This document shows, piece by piece, positions 55,225-63,639 of a DNA stretch of 64,000 nt. The stretch spans positions 349,190-413,189 of the forward strand of contig CALUOP010000001.1 of assembly GCA_944322305.1 (NCBI GenBank), read 5' to 3'. Both the position numbers and the translations under genes were made by a program. The notes under the pieces are model-generated. The model saw only the letters and a list, made by a program, of their open reading frames with translations. It did no database searches and was not told where the DNA came from. Source of the stretch: an uncultured Coriobacteriaceae bacterium (GTDB lineage Bacteria > Actinomycetota > Coriobacteriia > Coriobacteriales > Coriobacteriaceae). Numbering within the stretch: position 1 is the stretch's first letter; the number at the start of each line of letters is the position of its first letter.

Positions 55225-57555
55225 ATGGCAGCAAAGATACCCGAGAACAACCAGCTCTACTTCTACCAGCTCTTCTCCGACAAGCTCGGCGTCGGCAAGC
55301 AGACGTTTGTCACCCGGGTCGAGGAGGTGCTCGCCGAAGAGGATGTCGCCCCGCTCGATCTGGGAGCCGTCACCACACGCGAGCTGCTCGAAGGGCTCGC
55401 GAGCTTCGTCGAGCTCAAGGTGTTCAAAGGCGGCCGCCTCTACGCCACCGTGCGCCCACGCGAGGATTGGGACGCGCTCCTTGCCCGCGCAGGCAAAACC
55501 GACGGCAAGGCGCAGAAGGGCAAGCCGTGGAAACGCGCGAAGACCGCGCTGAAGCCGGTGAAGCCCAAGCGGTCGAAGGAGCGCCTGGAAGCCGAGCGCA
55601 AAGCCGCAGAAGAGCAAGAGAAGGCCAAGCGAGCGGCGGCCGAGAAGCGCGCCCGCAAGGAAGCCGCAGCGCGTGCGGCGAAAGAGGCGCGCGATCAGGC
55701 CGCGTCCGCAGCAAGCCGCAGCGAGAGCGCAGGCCCGGACGCGCAGGACGGCCACGCGGCCCCGACCGCGCATAACGAAGCGCAGCCGGCATCTCGGCAG
55801 ACAGGCGAAGGGGCCGTATCCGATGCCGCGGCGCAGCCCCAAGAAGCGCTGCGGCGCGAGAAACCTGCCCCCGCTGCCGAATCGTCGGGTAAGCGCCCCG
55901 AGCGCGCTGAGGAAAAGCACGCCGCGCCGTCCGAGGGGCAACCGAGCGGTATCTCGCTCACCATCACCTACACACCGCCGGAAGAGCCCGCCGCCCGCCA
56001 CGACGAGACGGCAGCGCCCGCCATGGCGGTCCGCCCGGAACACGCCCGGCAAGATGAGGATCCCCGTGCAAGCGCGACGGGACGCGCAGCCGCACCCGCG
56101 TCCAGCCCGACCGCATCGGAGACCGAGGCCGCACCGGCCAACATGGTTGCGCCCGCCGAGGCTGAAGAACCCGCGCTCTTCATGCCGCACCCCGCCCCCG
56201 GCGCCGCCCGCGAGACGCGCGCGGGCGCACGGGCGCGCTCCGACTACCCCCGCACCATCTCTGAGGACGTGTACTGCCGCAACGCCCCCTTAAGCATGCT
56301 CACCCGCATCCTCCCCTACGGCATCGACCTCATGGCCGTGCTCGACGAGGACTGGCGCGTCGCACGCGCCACGGGAACCGCGGGCGGCACCCGCAACCGC
56401 ATAACGTTCCCGCTGCGCTACCTGCAGGAAGACGGCAGCGCCCCGGTCGAGGTCACCCTCAAGCGCTCACAGCGCCCCGGCACGGGCGCCCGCTGGGAGC
56501 TCGCCTTGGTCGACGGGGACGACGGCACGGGGTCAGGTCACGAGGCCGCCGGGCTCGAGGGCCTGCCGCAGGCCGACGAAGGTGCTTGGAGCGATCTGGA
56601 CGTCACCGCCTCCACGGCGCTCTCCACGCCCTACAGCCCCCTGCGCGCCTTTGCGCAGAACGTGGCGATCGGCAGCTGGGACGCGCTGCTGGGCGAGCTT
56701 GCCCGCATCGCGCTCCCCGAGCGATGGGCAAGCCGTGCCAAGCCCGCGCTGGACGCGCGCTATGACCTTTTGCGCGAGTACCTCACCGTCACCTTTGCGC
56801 GCGTGACGCGTCAGAGGCTTCTCGAAGTCAGCGCGAACGGCGAGCTCGCGGCGTTCAACACCGGTCTTGCCGACAGCGCCTATGAAGACATCCTCCTTGT
56901 CCTCGAGGCAACGGGGCAAGACATCCCCTGGCGCTTCGCCGGCTTTGCCGCAGCGGGCACCGGCGAGCTCGGCCGCCGCGTCACCGCAGAGCTCGCTCGC
57001 ATCCCCGAGGCGCCGCGCTACCTGACGTCGCTCGACGAGATCGTGCCCGATCCCGCGGCGCTGCGCGTGCTCGACTACCACGCTCTGCTCGGTCCGTGCC
57101 TGGGACGGCTTCCGCGCGGCTTTTTGACCGAGATGCTCGCAGGCGCTCCTGGGGCGGACGAGCTGCTCTCCCGTCTGTTTGACCCTGCCGCCCTTCCTGC
57201 AGACAAGCGCGAGGCGCTCGAGAAGCTCAGCCGCCTCATCGAAGCCAACGCTGCGCTGCGTCGGCGCCTTTGCCGGGCGCTCGACGATGCGGCGGACACC
57301 GCCGTGCGCCGCTGCCAGCGCAGCTACCGCACCGCCGCCCCCGTGTACGACCCGCGCACCGATCGGATGAAGATGCTGCTGCCGCTCGCCCTGGTCGACG
57401 ATCGCACGGCAGACTGCGCGCTCGTTCTCGATCGGCAGCCCTCTGGCGCCTACCAAGCGTCGAGCGTCCTTGCGCTTTCGCGCGCGTACGCCTGCGCCCG
57501 CGTTGTGTCGGCCGAAATGCCCGCGTGGCTTTCTGCCGGCAAAGCCCTCGGCTAG
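55225..57555 (+). CDS. large protein with a DUF3825-like C-terminal domain
   Basis: A 776-residue protein. Residues 1-90 look like a winged-helix (OST-HTH-like) domain (LYFYQLFSDKLGVGKQTFVTRVEEVL). Residues 95-330 are a charged, then Ala/Pro/Glu-rich low-complexity region with coiled-coil character. Residues about 340-440 form a small domain (VYCRNAPLSMLTRILPYGIDLM). Residues about 475-775 fit DUF3825: AFAQNVAIGSWDALLGELA, ALPERW, AAFNTGLADSAYEDILLVLE, CLGRLPRGF. DUF3825 proteins are little studied, and nucleic acid contacts are suspected. It lies 110 bases after the helicase in the same direction and may act with it. The ATG has AAGAAGG upstream. Confidence 0.65.
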   Translation: MAAKIPENNQLYFYQLFSDKLGVGKQTFVTRVEEVLAEEDVAPLDLGAVTTRELLEGLASFVELKVFKGGRLYATVRPREDWDALLARAGKTDGKAQKGKPWKRAKTALKPVKPKRSKERLEAERKAAEEQEKAKRAAAEKRARKEAAARAAKEARDQAASAASRSESAGPDAQDGHAAPTAHNEAQPASRQTGEGAVSDAAAQPQEALRREKPAPAAESSGKRPERAEEKHAAPSEGQPSGISLTITYTPPEEPAARHDETAAPAMAVRPEHARQDEDPRASATGRAAAPASSPTASETEAAPANMVAPAEAEEPALFMPHPAPGAARETRAGARARSDYPRTISEDVYCRNAPLSMLTRILPYGIDLMAVLDEDWRVARATGTAGGTRNRITFPLRYLQEDGSAPVEVTLKRSQRPGTGARWELALVDGDDGTGSGHEAAGLEGLPQADEGAWSDLDVTASTALSTPYSPLRAFAQNVAIGSWDALLGELARIALPERWASRAKPALDARYDLLREYLTVTFARVTRQRLLEVSANGELAAFNTGLADSAYEDILLVLEATGQDIPWRFAGFAAAGTGELGRRVTAELARIPEAPRYLTSLDEIVPDPAALRVLDYHALLGPCLGRLPRGFLTEMLAGAPGADELLSRLFDPAALPADKREALEKLSRLIEANAALRRRLCRALDDAADTAVRRCQRSYRTAAPVYDPRTDRMKMLLPLALVDDRTADCALVLDRQPSGAYQASSVLALSRAYACARVVSAEMPAWLSAGKALG

Positions 57556-57583
57556 CCTGCAATCGCCTGGATTGGGGGAGCTC

Positions 57584-57877
57584 ATGGGAAGCAGAAAACC
57601 TTCGGCAAATGCCAAGCGGATCTCCGCCTTCAAGGCAGGGCTCGGCTCAAGCGACGACCTGTTCATTCGGGAGGAGCGGCGCCAAGGCGCGCTTGACGCC
57701 TGCCGCGAGGAGGCGCGGCGCGAGCGCGCCTGCGAGCGCAAGAAGCGCTACGCCTCCCGCGCAGACGCCGAAGAAGCCGCCCGGCTCTGCGCCGAGCACG
57801 GGCGGCGCGGCCTGCGCTGCTACAAATGCTCCTATTGCGGTGGCTGGCACCTTACCTCAAAAGCACTCCGCGGCTAA
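57584..57877 (+). CDS. small zinc-ribbon protein
   Basis: A 97-residue basic protein. The N-terminal half is Arg/Glu-rich helix. The C-terminal half has CERKKRYASRADAEEAARLC and CYKCSYCGGWHLTS, a pattern seen in small phage and mobile-element Zn-ribbon proteins. It begins 28 bases after the DUF3825-like gene, with TTGGGGGAG before the ATG, so both are probably one transcript. Nucleic acid binding is plausible but not shown. Confidence 0.75.
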   Translation: MGSRKPSANAKRISAFKAGLGSSDDLFIREERRQGALDACREEARRERACERKKRYASRADAEEAARLCAEHGRRGLRCYKCSYCGGWHLTSKALRG

Positions 57878-57887
57878 CCGCCGCACG

Positions 57888-57915
57888 AAAAAGGGCGGAG
57901 CTTTTCGCTCCGCCC
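57888..57915 (-). terminator. terminator with its T tract on the minus strand
   Basis: A 9-base stem (gggcggagc at 57893-57901, gctccgccc at 57907-57915). On the plus strand the tail is CGCTTCTCT, weak. On the minus strand it is CTTTTTC, good. It may end the zinc-ribbon transcript, but it also suggests a minus-strand transcript arriving from 58000-58200. Confidence 0.7.
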
Positions 57916-58008
57916 CGCTTCTCTGTACTTTGGAATCGCCTCTTATCACTTCCGAAGGGATACAACCGATATCTCCTCGCACGTGATGCGCTCTGCGATT
58001 GTAGAGCC

Positions 58009-58162
58009 TTGGGCCCGCGCGCGTCCTTCACCGATCCTTACCGGAACTGCTCCGGAACGCTTTGGGCGAGTCCGCTCGCCCCAGATGCTAACGAACCTCG
58101 GGAACGCGGAGGGCGGGCCCAAACGCTGCTATTTCCTCTATGCCCATGGGACCCACCTCCTT
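58009..58162 (-). ncRNA. candidate structured RNA and/or 19-codon leader peptide
   Basis: The gap 57916-58329 has no ordinary gene. A perfect 10-base stem (58009-58018 with 58113-58122, ttgggcccgc) closes a multibranch fold with hairpins at 58041-58055 (ccgga/tccgg) and 58064-58081 (gggcgag/ctcgccc), plus a weaker one near 58096-58112. On the minus strand a perfect AAGGAGGTG (58162-58154) stands six bases before an ATG at 58147. That opens a 19-codon frame (MGIEEIAAFGPALRVPEVR) running into the fold. A minus-oriented terminator lies at 57888-57915. Strand and class are uncertain. Confidence 0.4.
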
Positions 58163-58329
58163 CGTCGGTCGCTTAAGATCTTGGCGACGGTTTGTGTTCA
58201 TCCTCATTGTTACCAGCACACGTATCCTTAAGCACTTTGGCAACCGCTTGCCGTGAACGGTTTGTTTTGTCGGCAAACGGTAGGAACGCCTTCTCAGCTA
58301 CACTAGGCAGTACCGAAAAGGAGGTTTTC

Positions 58330-58905
58330 ATGACCGCAAGCAACGCTGCAACCCCCTCGTCCATAGATGAGGTTCTCGCGCACAACCGGCGCGTAGTGGA
58401 AAACGCCGAGATAGACGGAAGCGCGATGGCGGGACGGCCCATCAAGCATCTTGCCGTCATATCCTGCATGGACACGCGCCTCACACGCATGCTGCCGCAT
58501 GCCCTGGGCCTTGCAGACGGCGACGCCGTGATCATCAAAGCCGCAGGCGCCACCATCGTCGACCCCTACGGCGAGGTCATGCGCTCGGTGCTGGTAGCTG
58601 TAGGCGAGCTCGGCGTCACCGAGATCATGGTGGTGGGCCACACCAACTGCGGCACGCACGGCATGCGCGCCGCGAGCCTGCTGGAAGCCCTACGGAAAAG
58701 CGGCGTTGCGCAGGAACGCGTCGACGAGGCCTTGGCAACGGATCCGCGCGCGGCCACCGTCCTCAACGGTTTCAGCCGCTTGGAAACCGAGGTGGCGGCC
58801 AGCGTGGAGAAGATCCGCACGCACCCCCTCGTGCCGCCGAGCGTTTCCGTGCGCGGGTTTGTCATCAACATAGAAACCGGTGCGCTGACCGAGGTCGCTG
58901 GCTGA
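58330..58905 (+). CDS. beta-class carbonic anhydrase
   Basis: A 191-residue zinc enzyme that interconverts CO2 and bicarbonate. The zinc and gating residues are complete: SCMDTRL gives Cys46, Asp48 and Arg50; GHTNCG gives His104 and Cys107. The short beta type matches the Rv1284-like group. The ATG at 58330 has AAAAGGAGG upstream. Upstream, ttgccg and cggcaa form an inverted repeat around 58249-58277, a possible control site. Its degenerate relative is at 39081. Confidence 0.92.
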   Translation: MTASNAATPSSIDEVLAHNRRVVENAEIDGSAMAGRPIKHLAVISCMDTRLTRMLPHALGLADGDAVIIKAAGATIVDPYGEVMRSVLVAVGELGVTEIMVVGHTNCGTHGMRAASLLEALRKSGVAQERVDEALATDPRAATVLNGFSRLETEVAASVEKIRTHPLVPPSVSVRGFVINIETGALTEVAG

Positions 58906-58934
58906 CACCGCGGTTCAGTGCGCCGCGGCACCGC

Positions 58935-60179
58935 CTAAAGATCCTCGCGCACGAGCGGCATGCTCATGCAGCGCGGGCCGCCCCGGCCACGCGAGAGCTC
59001 GGCCGACGGTATGACCACCAGCTCCATCCCCGCGCGCTCAAGCGCCTCGTTGGTTGCCGTGTTGCGACGGTAGACGCACAGCTTGCCAGGCGCCAGCGCC
59101 AGGGTGTTCGAGCCGTCGCTCCACTGCTCGCGCGCCGCAGCCACCGGGTCGCCGTTGCCGCACGGGATGAGCCGCACCGCGTCTACGCCAACCGCAGCGG
59201 CCAACACGTGCTCGAGGGTGTCGTTTATCTCGCGGATACGCACCTCACCCGGACGGCCGCCGCGCATAAGCTCGAAAACCTGCAGCGTGCGCAGTATGGC
59301 CGGGTGAATGGTAAACGCATCGACGTCCACCTGCGTAAACACGGTATCTAGGTGCATGAAGGCCCGCGAGACGGGGATGTTGAACGCCAGGATGCGCTCA
59401 ACGGGCGAGCCCGGATCCCAAAACACGCGCTGCGCCAGCGCGTCGATCGCCGCTGCCTGCGTGCGCTGGGAGATCCCCACCGCCACGGTCTTCTCGCTCA
59501 GCACCAACACGTCGCCGCCCTCGATGTGGTACGACTCGTTGCGCTGGTAATAGCGCGGGGCCGCGCGGTACCGCGGGTGATAGCGGAAGACATACTCCCC
59601 GTAAATGGTTTCGCGGTTGCGCGTGGCCGAGTACATGCGGTTGATGCTCACGCCCTCCCCCACCACGGCAAAGGGGTCGCGCGTGAAGTAGAGGTTGGGC
59701 ATGGGATTGACCACCAGCTCTGACTCGGTCTCGGCGCTCACCAAGCCGGCGAGGGTGACCGAGCTCACGCGGGGCAGCTCGACCTCGGCGCGCGTCACGC
59801 CCGCCATGGTCTTGCGCACGAACGCGCGGTTATCGTCCAAGGCGTTGAAATACGCGCGCAGCACCGGCAGGATCTGACCGCTCACCCCCGCCTCGGCCAG
59901 GTATTGGTCGAGAAACGCCTCCCGCACCTGCGGCATGGCGTCGAACACCTCGGCCACCAAGTCCTCAAGGTAGACCACTTCCGCGCCCTCCGCGCGCAAC
60001 GCGGCGGCAAAGGCGTCGTGCTCGGCGCGCGCCTCTTCCAAAAACGGGATGTCGTCGAACAGCAGCGATTCCAGGTCCGCCGGCGTGAGGTTGAGCAGCT
60101 CGTCACCGAGCCGGTGCAGGCACACGCGTCTCAGCCGACCGATCTCGCTGGTAACGTGAAGACCCGAGCCCATTGCCAT
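58935..60179 (-). CDS. arcA: arginine deiminase
   Basis: A 414-residue enzyme that hydrolyses arginine to citrulline and ammonia, the first step of the arginine deiminase pathway that yields ATP and acid resistance. Catalytic motifs: NLYFTRDPF, YHIEGGDVLVLS, FMHLDTVFT and the nucleophile in GGPRCMSMP (Cys404). The ATG at 60179 has GGAAAGGACGGGG upstream. arcB and arcC are not in the window. It is convergent with the carbonic anhydrase; both could help in acid stress. Confidence 0.95.
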   Translation of the reverse strand: MAMGSGLHVTSEIGRLRRVCLHRLGDELLNLTPADLESLLFDDIPFLEEARAEHDAFAAALRAEGAEVVYLEDLVAEVFDAMPQVREAFLDQYLAEAGVSGQILPVLRAYFNALDDNRAFVRKTMAGVTRAEVELPRVSSVTLAGLVSAETESELVVNPMPNLYFTRDPFAVVGEGVSINRMYSATRNRETIYGEYVFRYHPRYRAAPRYYQRNESYHIEGGDVLVLSEKTVAVGISQRTQAAAIDALAQRVFWDPGSPVERILAFNIPVSRAFMHLDTVFTQVDVDAFTIHPAILRTLQVFELMRGGRPGEVRIREINDTLEHVLAAAVGVDAVRLIPCGNGDPVAAAREQWSDGSNTLALAPGKLCVYRRNTATNEALERAGMELVVIPSAELSRGRGGPRCMSMPLVREDL

Positions 60180-60441
60180 CGCCCCGTCCTTTCCGTTGAC
60201 GCCGCGCGCGGCATCCGTCCGAGCAAGCAGCGGAAGCTGTCATATGCGCAAGGCGCGCAGCCAAAAGCCGCGCCGCCCCTCTCCACCCTAGCAGAAAACG
60301 CTGAGCGCGCAGCGGCGAGGGCGCACGCCACGCGAAACGGGTATACCCGCAGCAGGCACCCGCCGCGATGGAAGAGCCCGCCGGCACCAAAGCATCCGAC
60401 ATCCGGCCCTCAGACGCAGCGACTAAGCGATAGGAGTTCCC

Positions 60442-60732
60442 ATGGAGCAAACAGCCAACACCGCCTTTATCGTTGAAGAGCATGCCGTGCGCCTTGAAAA
60501 CGCTGAAGGGAAAACCGTTGCCGAGGTAACGTTTCCCGAGGTGGCGCCCGGTGTGGTCGATATCAACCACACCTTTGTAGACACCTCGCTACGCGGCCAG
60601 GGCATGGCCGGGCAGCTTCTGGAGCACGCGGCGGAAGCCATCGCGCGCAACGGGTGGAAAGCGCGCCCCACGTGCTCCTACGCCGTCGCCTGGTTCGACA
60701 AGCACCCCGAGCGGCAAGGGCTCTTGGCGTAA
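60442..60732 (+). CDS. small GNAT-like (YidJ-type) N-acetyltransferase
   Basis: A 96-residue protein of the compact Acetyltransf_CG family. The core is VVDINHTFVDTSLRGQGMAGQLLEHAAEAI, followed by RPTCSYAVAWFDKHPE. These proteins keep the acetyl-CoA site but have few known substrates. The ATG has GATAGGAG upstream. Confidence 0.88.
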   Translation: MEQTANTAFIVEEHAVRLENAEGKTVAEVTFPEVAPGVVDINHTFVDTSLRGQGMAGQLLEHAAEAIARNGWKARPTCSYAVAWFDKHPERQGLLA

Positions 60733-60790
60733 AGGGTCACGCGGCGCGAGCGCATCCCGCCCCGCGCCGCGCGCACCGCCGTCGCAGAGA

Positions 60791-60824
60791 AAAGGCGCGG
60801 GCGCCCGAAAGCGTCCGCGCCTTT
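60791..60824. terminator. shared terminator between the small GNAT and the MFS exporter
   Basis: A perfect 10-base stem (aaaggcgcgg at 60791-60800, ccgcgccttt at 60815-60824) with T-rich ends on both strands serves two convergent genes. Confidence 0.8.
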
Positions 60825-60859
60825 GCTTGCGCGCTTCCTGCCACACCGCTTGGAGCGCG

Positions 60860-62518
60860 TCAGTCCTTGGAGAACTTGGTGATGGCCGGCGTGGTCGCAA
60901 GCCCCGCCAGCACGATAACCGCGCCCACCACGTAGGCGACGCGCACGGCGTCATAGCGAGCGCCAGCCTCGATCTTGACCAGCTCGTCACGCTCGGCGTC
61001 AGTCATCTTGATGCCCTTGATCTGCTGCTCAAACGTGCTGTTGCTGCCGAGGTCGATCTCCAGCTTCGAGATCTGCTCTGTCACCTGCGAGCTCACCGAC
61101 GAATCTGCGGCAGCTTGGCTGCGCACCGTACCGGTGATGCCGAAAAGCAGCACGGCGCCCAGCAGCGCCACGCCCAAGGCCTGGCCCACGTTGCGCATGG
61201 TGCTCTGGATGCCGCCGGACTGCGAAGCCTCGCGCTCAGGCAGGGCCAGGGCCACCACGTTGCTGGCATGCGCTGACACCGTGCCCGCGCCGACGCCGGC
61301 CATAAAGGCGCCCAGGTACACGAGCACAACGCTCGAGCCGTTCTTGGTAACGGAAAGCGCCATGATGCCGAGCGCCACCGCCATGGCGATATAGCCCAGC
61401 TGGATAACGTGGCGCGGGTTGGCGTGCGGCGCGAACTTAGGGATGCCCAGCGACAGGGCAAACGTGGGCACGCCGGTCACGATGGAGATGGCGCCCACCG
61501 CGACGGGAGACCATCCGGCCACCAGCTGCAGGTACGGTGCCATGAGGATGGACTGCGCGCCCATGAAGAAGAACGTGAGGGCACAGGCAACAAGGCCCGC
61601 GCGCACCTGCGGCGTCGTAAGGAACACGCTGGGAAGCACCGGAATGCCGCCCTTCTCCTCCACGCGGCGCTCAACCACCACGAGCAGCGCGAGCACCACG
61701 ATGCCCAGCACGGCAAGCGGCAGCGCCGGCGAGATGCCGAAGATGGTGAAGGGCGCTGCGGCCATCGGGGCGACAAGGCCCCACGACGAGACCCTCGACA
61801 CCCCGATGAGCAGCAAGAACAACCCGATTGCGGCAAGAGCGACGCCCGCCGCGTCAAAGGTGCTGTGCTCGCGCGGCTGGTTTATGGCCGGCAAGGCAAA
61901 CGAGGCCGCGAGCACGACGGCGAAGTACCCGGCAAGCACGAAGAACGTCACATGCATACCGGCCACCTCCATGACGACGCCCAAGGCCAGCGGCAGCAGC
62001 GCCGAAAGGCCTGACGCCGCACCGATGGCACCGAAGGCGAGCATGCGGTTCCGCCCCTGGTAGATGAGCGGGATAAGGCCCAGCACCGACGGGATCATGA
62101 AGCTGGCGCCAAGGCCCACGAGCACGCGCCCGCCCCAGATGAAAACGTCCATGGTGGGGGCCACGGCCAGTACGATCTCACCTGCCGCGCAGAGCAAGAT
62201 GCCCCCGCGGAAGGTCTTCTTCCAACCCAGCATGGTGCCGGCCAACCCGCCGGCGATCATGAAGGCCCCGCCCACGAGCGGGTAGATCATGTTGGCGAGC
62301 TGGATCTGCGCGGTGGTTGCCCCGAGGTCGCTGGTAAGCGCCGCGGTGGCGAGCGACAACGCGCCGTTGTCGCCCGTGGCGCCCATTTGCGCCAAGATCA
62401 GGATGATGATGGGGATGACGAGGAATTTCTGCGCAGTTGCGACGCTGGGCGCAGGGCCGGCGTTGGGGCGGGCAGCCCCTGCAGACCGGGCGGCCTGCGG
62501 TTTTGTTGCGTTATACAC
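60860..62518 (-). CDS. MFS exporter, DHA2 (14-TM) type
   Basis: A 552-residue major facilitator with 14 predicted helices. The first helices show the GDNGALSLATAALTSDLGATTAQIQ pattern, and RVLVGLGASFMIPSVLGLI lies in motif-rich helices 4-5. A long extracytosolic loop near residues 465-515 precedes the last helix. DHA2 proteins export drugs and amphipathic compounds by proton antiport. The adjacent bile salt hydrolase, in the same direction, suggests bile-acid export, but this is inference. I accept a GTG start at 62518 because AAAGGACG lies before it. Confidence 0.87.
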   Translation of the reverse strand: MYNATKPQAARSAGAARPNAGPAPSVATAQKFLVIPIIILILAQMGATGDNGALSLATAALTSDLGATTAQIQLANMIYPLVGGAFMIAGGLAGTMLGWKKTFRGGILLCAAGEIVLAVAPTMDVFIWGGRVLVGLGASFMIPSVLGLIPLIYQGRNRMLAFGAIGAASGLSALLPLALGVVMEVAGMHVTFFVLAGYFAVVLAASFALPAINQPREHSTFDAAGVALAAIGLFLLLIGVSRVSSWGLVAPMAAAPFTIFGISPALPLAVLGIVVLALLVVVERRVEEKGGIPVLPSVFLTTPQVRAGLVACALTFFFMGAQSILMAPYLQLVAGWSPVAVGAISIVTGVPTFALSLGIPKFAPHANPRHVIQLGYIAMAVALGIMALSVTKNGSSVVLVYLGAFMAGVGAGTVSAHASNVVALALPEREASQSGGIQSTMRNVGQALGVALLGAVLLFGITGTVRSQAAADSSVSSQVTEQISKLEIDLGSNSTFEQQIKGIKMTDAERDELVKIEAGARYDAVRVAYVVGAVIVLAGLATTPAITKFSKD

Positions 62519-62661
62519 GATACGTCCTTTCAGATGGACGGAGCAAAGGCACGAGAGGCGCGGCCGCTGGCGCGACGATGCCCCGCCTGCGCGGGCAACG
62601 CGCCGGAGCAGCGCGTACGCGGCGGCGCTTCTCGCTTGTTATGGCACGAGCGCGGAGGGCC

Positions 62662-63639
62662 CTACGCCGCCTCCGGGGCAAAAACAGGCTCAGTCGCCGT
62701 CAGATCGCACGATGCCAACGGGTACGCCCGGATCTGCGGGTCGTCGTAGGTGGCATGGTAGTACGTGAGACTCTCAGCCGAGAAGCAGCTGGTGTAAAGG
62801 GTCTTCTCAAAAGAACCGTCCGCCATGCGCGCCACGCCGTCCGGCACGGCCACCGCACCGAGCGTGCGGAACAGGCGCGTGACGTTGTCCTTCTCGGCGT
62901 CCTTGGCGGGATAGCGGCTGTTCACAAACGCCGCCTTCACAAAACGCGCCGGGCCGGAATAGTCGCCGGGGATGCCCTGAAGCCCCATGCCCGAGCCAAA
63001 GGGAGCGAGCTTGGCCGCGCCCCACGTTGCGGCGGCAGGCTCGGTGTCCGTAAGCGTGAGGTAGTTGCGCAGGTTGGTGCGCTGCCAACCAAAATCGGGC
63101 TCGTTGGTGAGCACGTCGGCATCGTCCTCCCAAACATGCAGGCCGTCGGCCATGCACTCCACCACGATGCTGCCGGTTTTATCGCCTATGAGCCAGTGCA
63201 GGTTAGCCACCGGAAGCTGGGGCGAGATTGCCTTGGCAACCACCGTGACATGCGCAAGCGCCGCACGGACCTCGGCCAACGTAGAGAAGTTGCGGGCAAC
63301 CCAGAGGGGGAACTCGTAGGCGGCCACGTTGACGGCGTCCTTATCGCCCGACGCATCGGGCGCGTAATGGGCGCTTTGCGGGAAGTTGAGGCCCGCCACC
63401 GCCAAACCGGCGTCGTTGCCGCAGTCAAAGTACAGCGGCGTTCCCAACGCCACAATGCCCATGCCGATAACCGCATGCGCGTGAGCGGGATCGAGGTCGC
63501 GAGGACGATCAAAAGCGGCTGGTACGCACGCGGCAGGCGGCGTCACCACCACGCGCTCGCCGTATCCCTGGGTCCAGTCGAGGTTGCGGCCGAAATACAT
63601 GGAACCGGCCGTGTTGGTAAAGCGGATACCCGTGCACAT
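62662..63639 (-). CDS. bsh: bile salt hydrolase (choloylglycine hydrolase family)
   Basis: A 325-residue Ntn-hydrolase that releases glycine or taurine from conjugated bile salts. The chain begins Met-Cys2, the nucleophile exposed after Met removal (MCTGIRF). FGRNLDW, DAGLAVAGLNFPQ, VLTNEPDFGWQ and GLQGIPGDYSGPARFVKA are all present. The length is typical (315-330). The ATG at 63639 has GGAAGGGGGCGGG upstream; the frame before it has no start signal. It lies 143 bases upstream of the MFS exporter in the same direction and may form an operon with it. Confidence 0.93.
   Translation of the reverse strand: MCTGIRFTNTAGSMYFGRNLDWTQGYGERVVVTPPAACVPAAFDRPRDLDPAHAHAVIGMGIVALGTPLYFDCGNDAGLAVAGLNFPQSAHYAPDASGDKDAVNVAAYEFPLWVARNFSTLAEVRAALAHVTVVAKAISPQLPVANLHWLIGDKTGSIVVECMADGLHVWEDDADVLTNEPDFGWQRTNLRNYLTLTDTEPAAATWGAAKLAPFGSGMGLQGIPGDYSGPARFVKAAFVNSRYPAKDAEKDNVTRLFRTLGAVAVPDGVARMADGSFEKTLYTSCFSAESLTYYHATYDDPQIRAYPLASCDLTATEPVFAPEAA

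Noticed and set aside
58009..58122. tRNA, tmRNA or RNase P in the structured gap
   Set aside because: There is no CCA-type acceptor end, no T-loop consensus, and none of the conserved RNase P or tmRNA blocks.
58000..58147. A longer frameshifted protein continuing the 19-codon minus-strand frame
   Set aside because: The +1 frame stays open for about 45 codons, but codon use is unlike neighbouring genes and no slippery site is evident.
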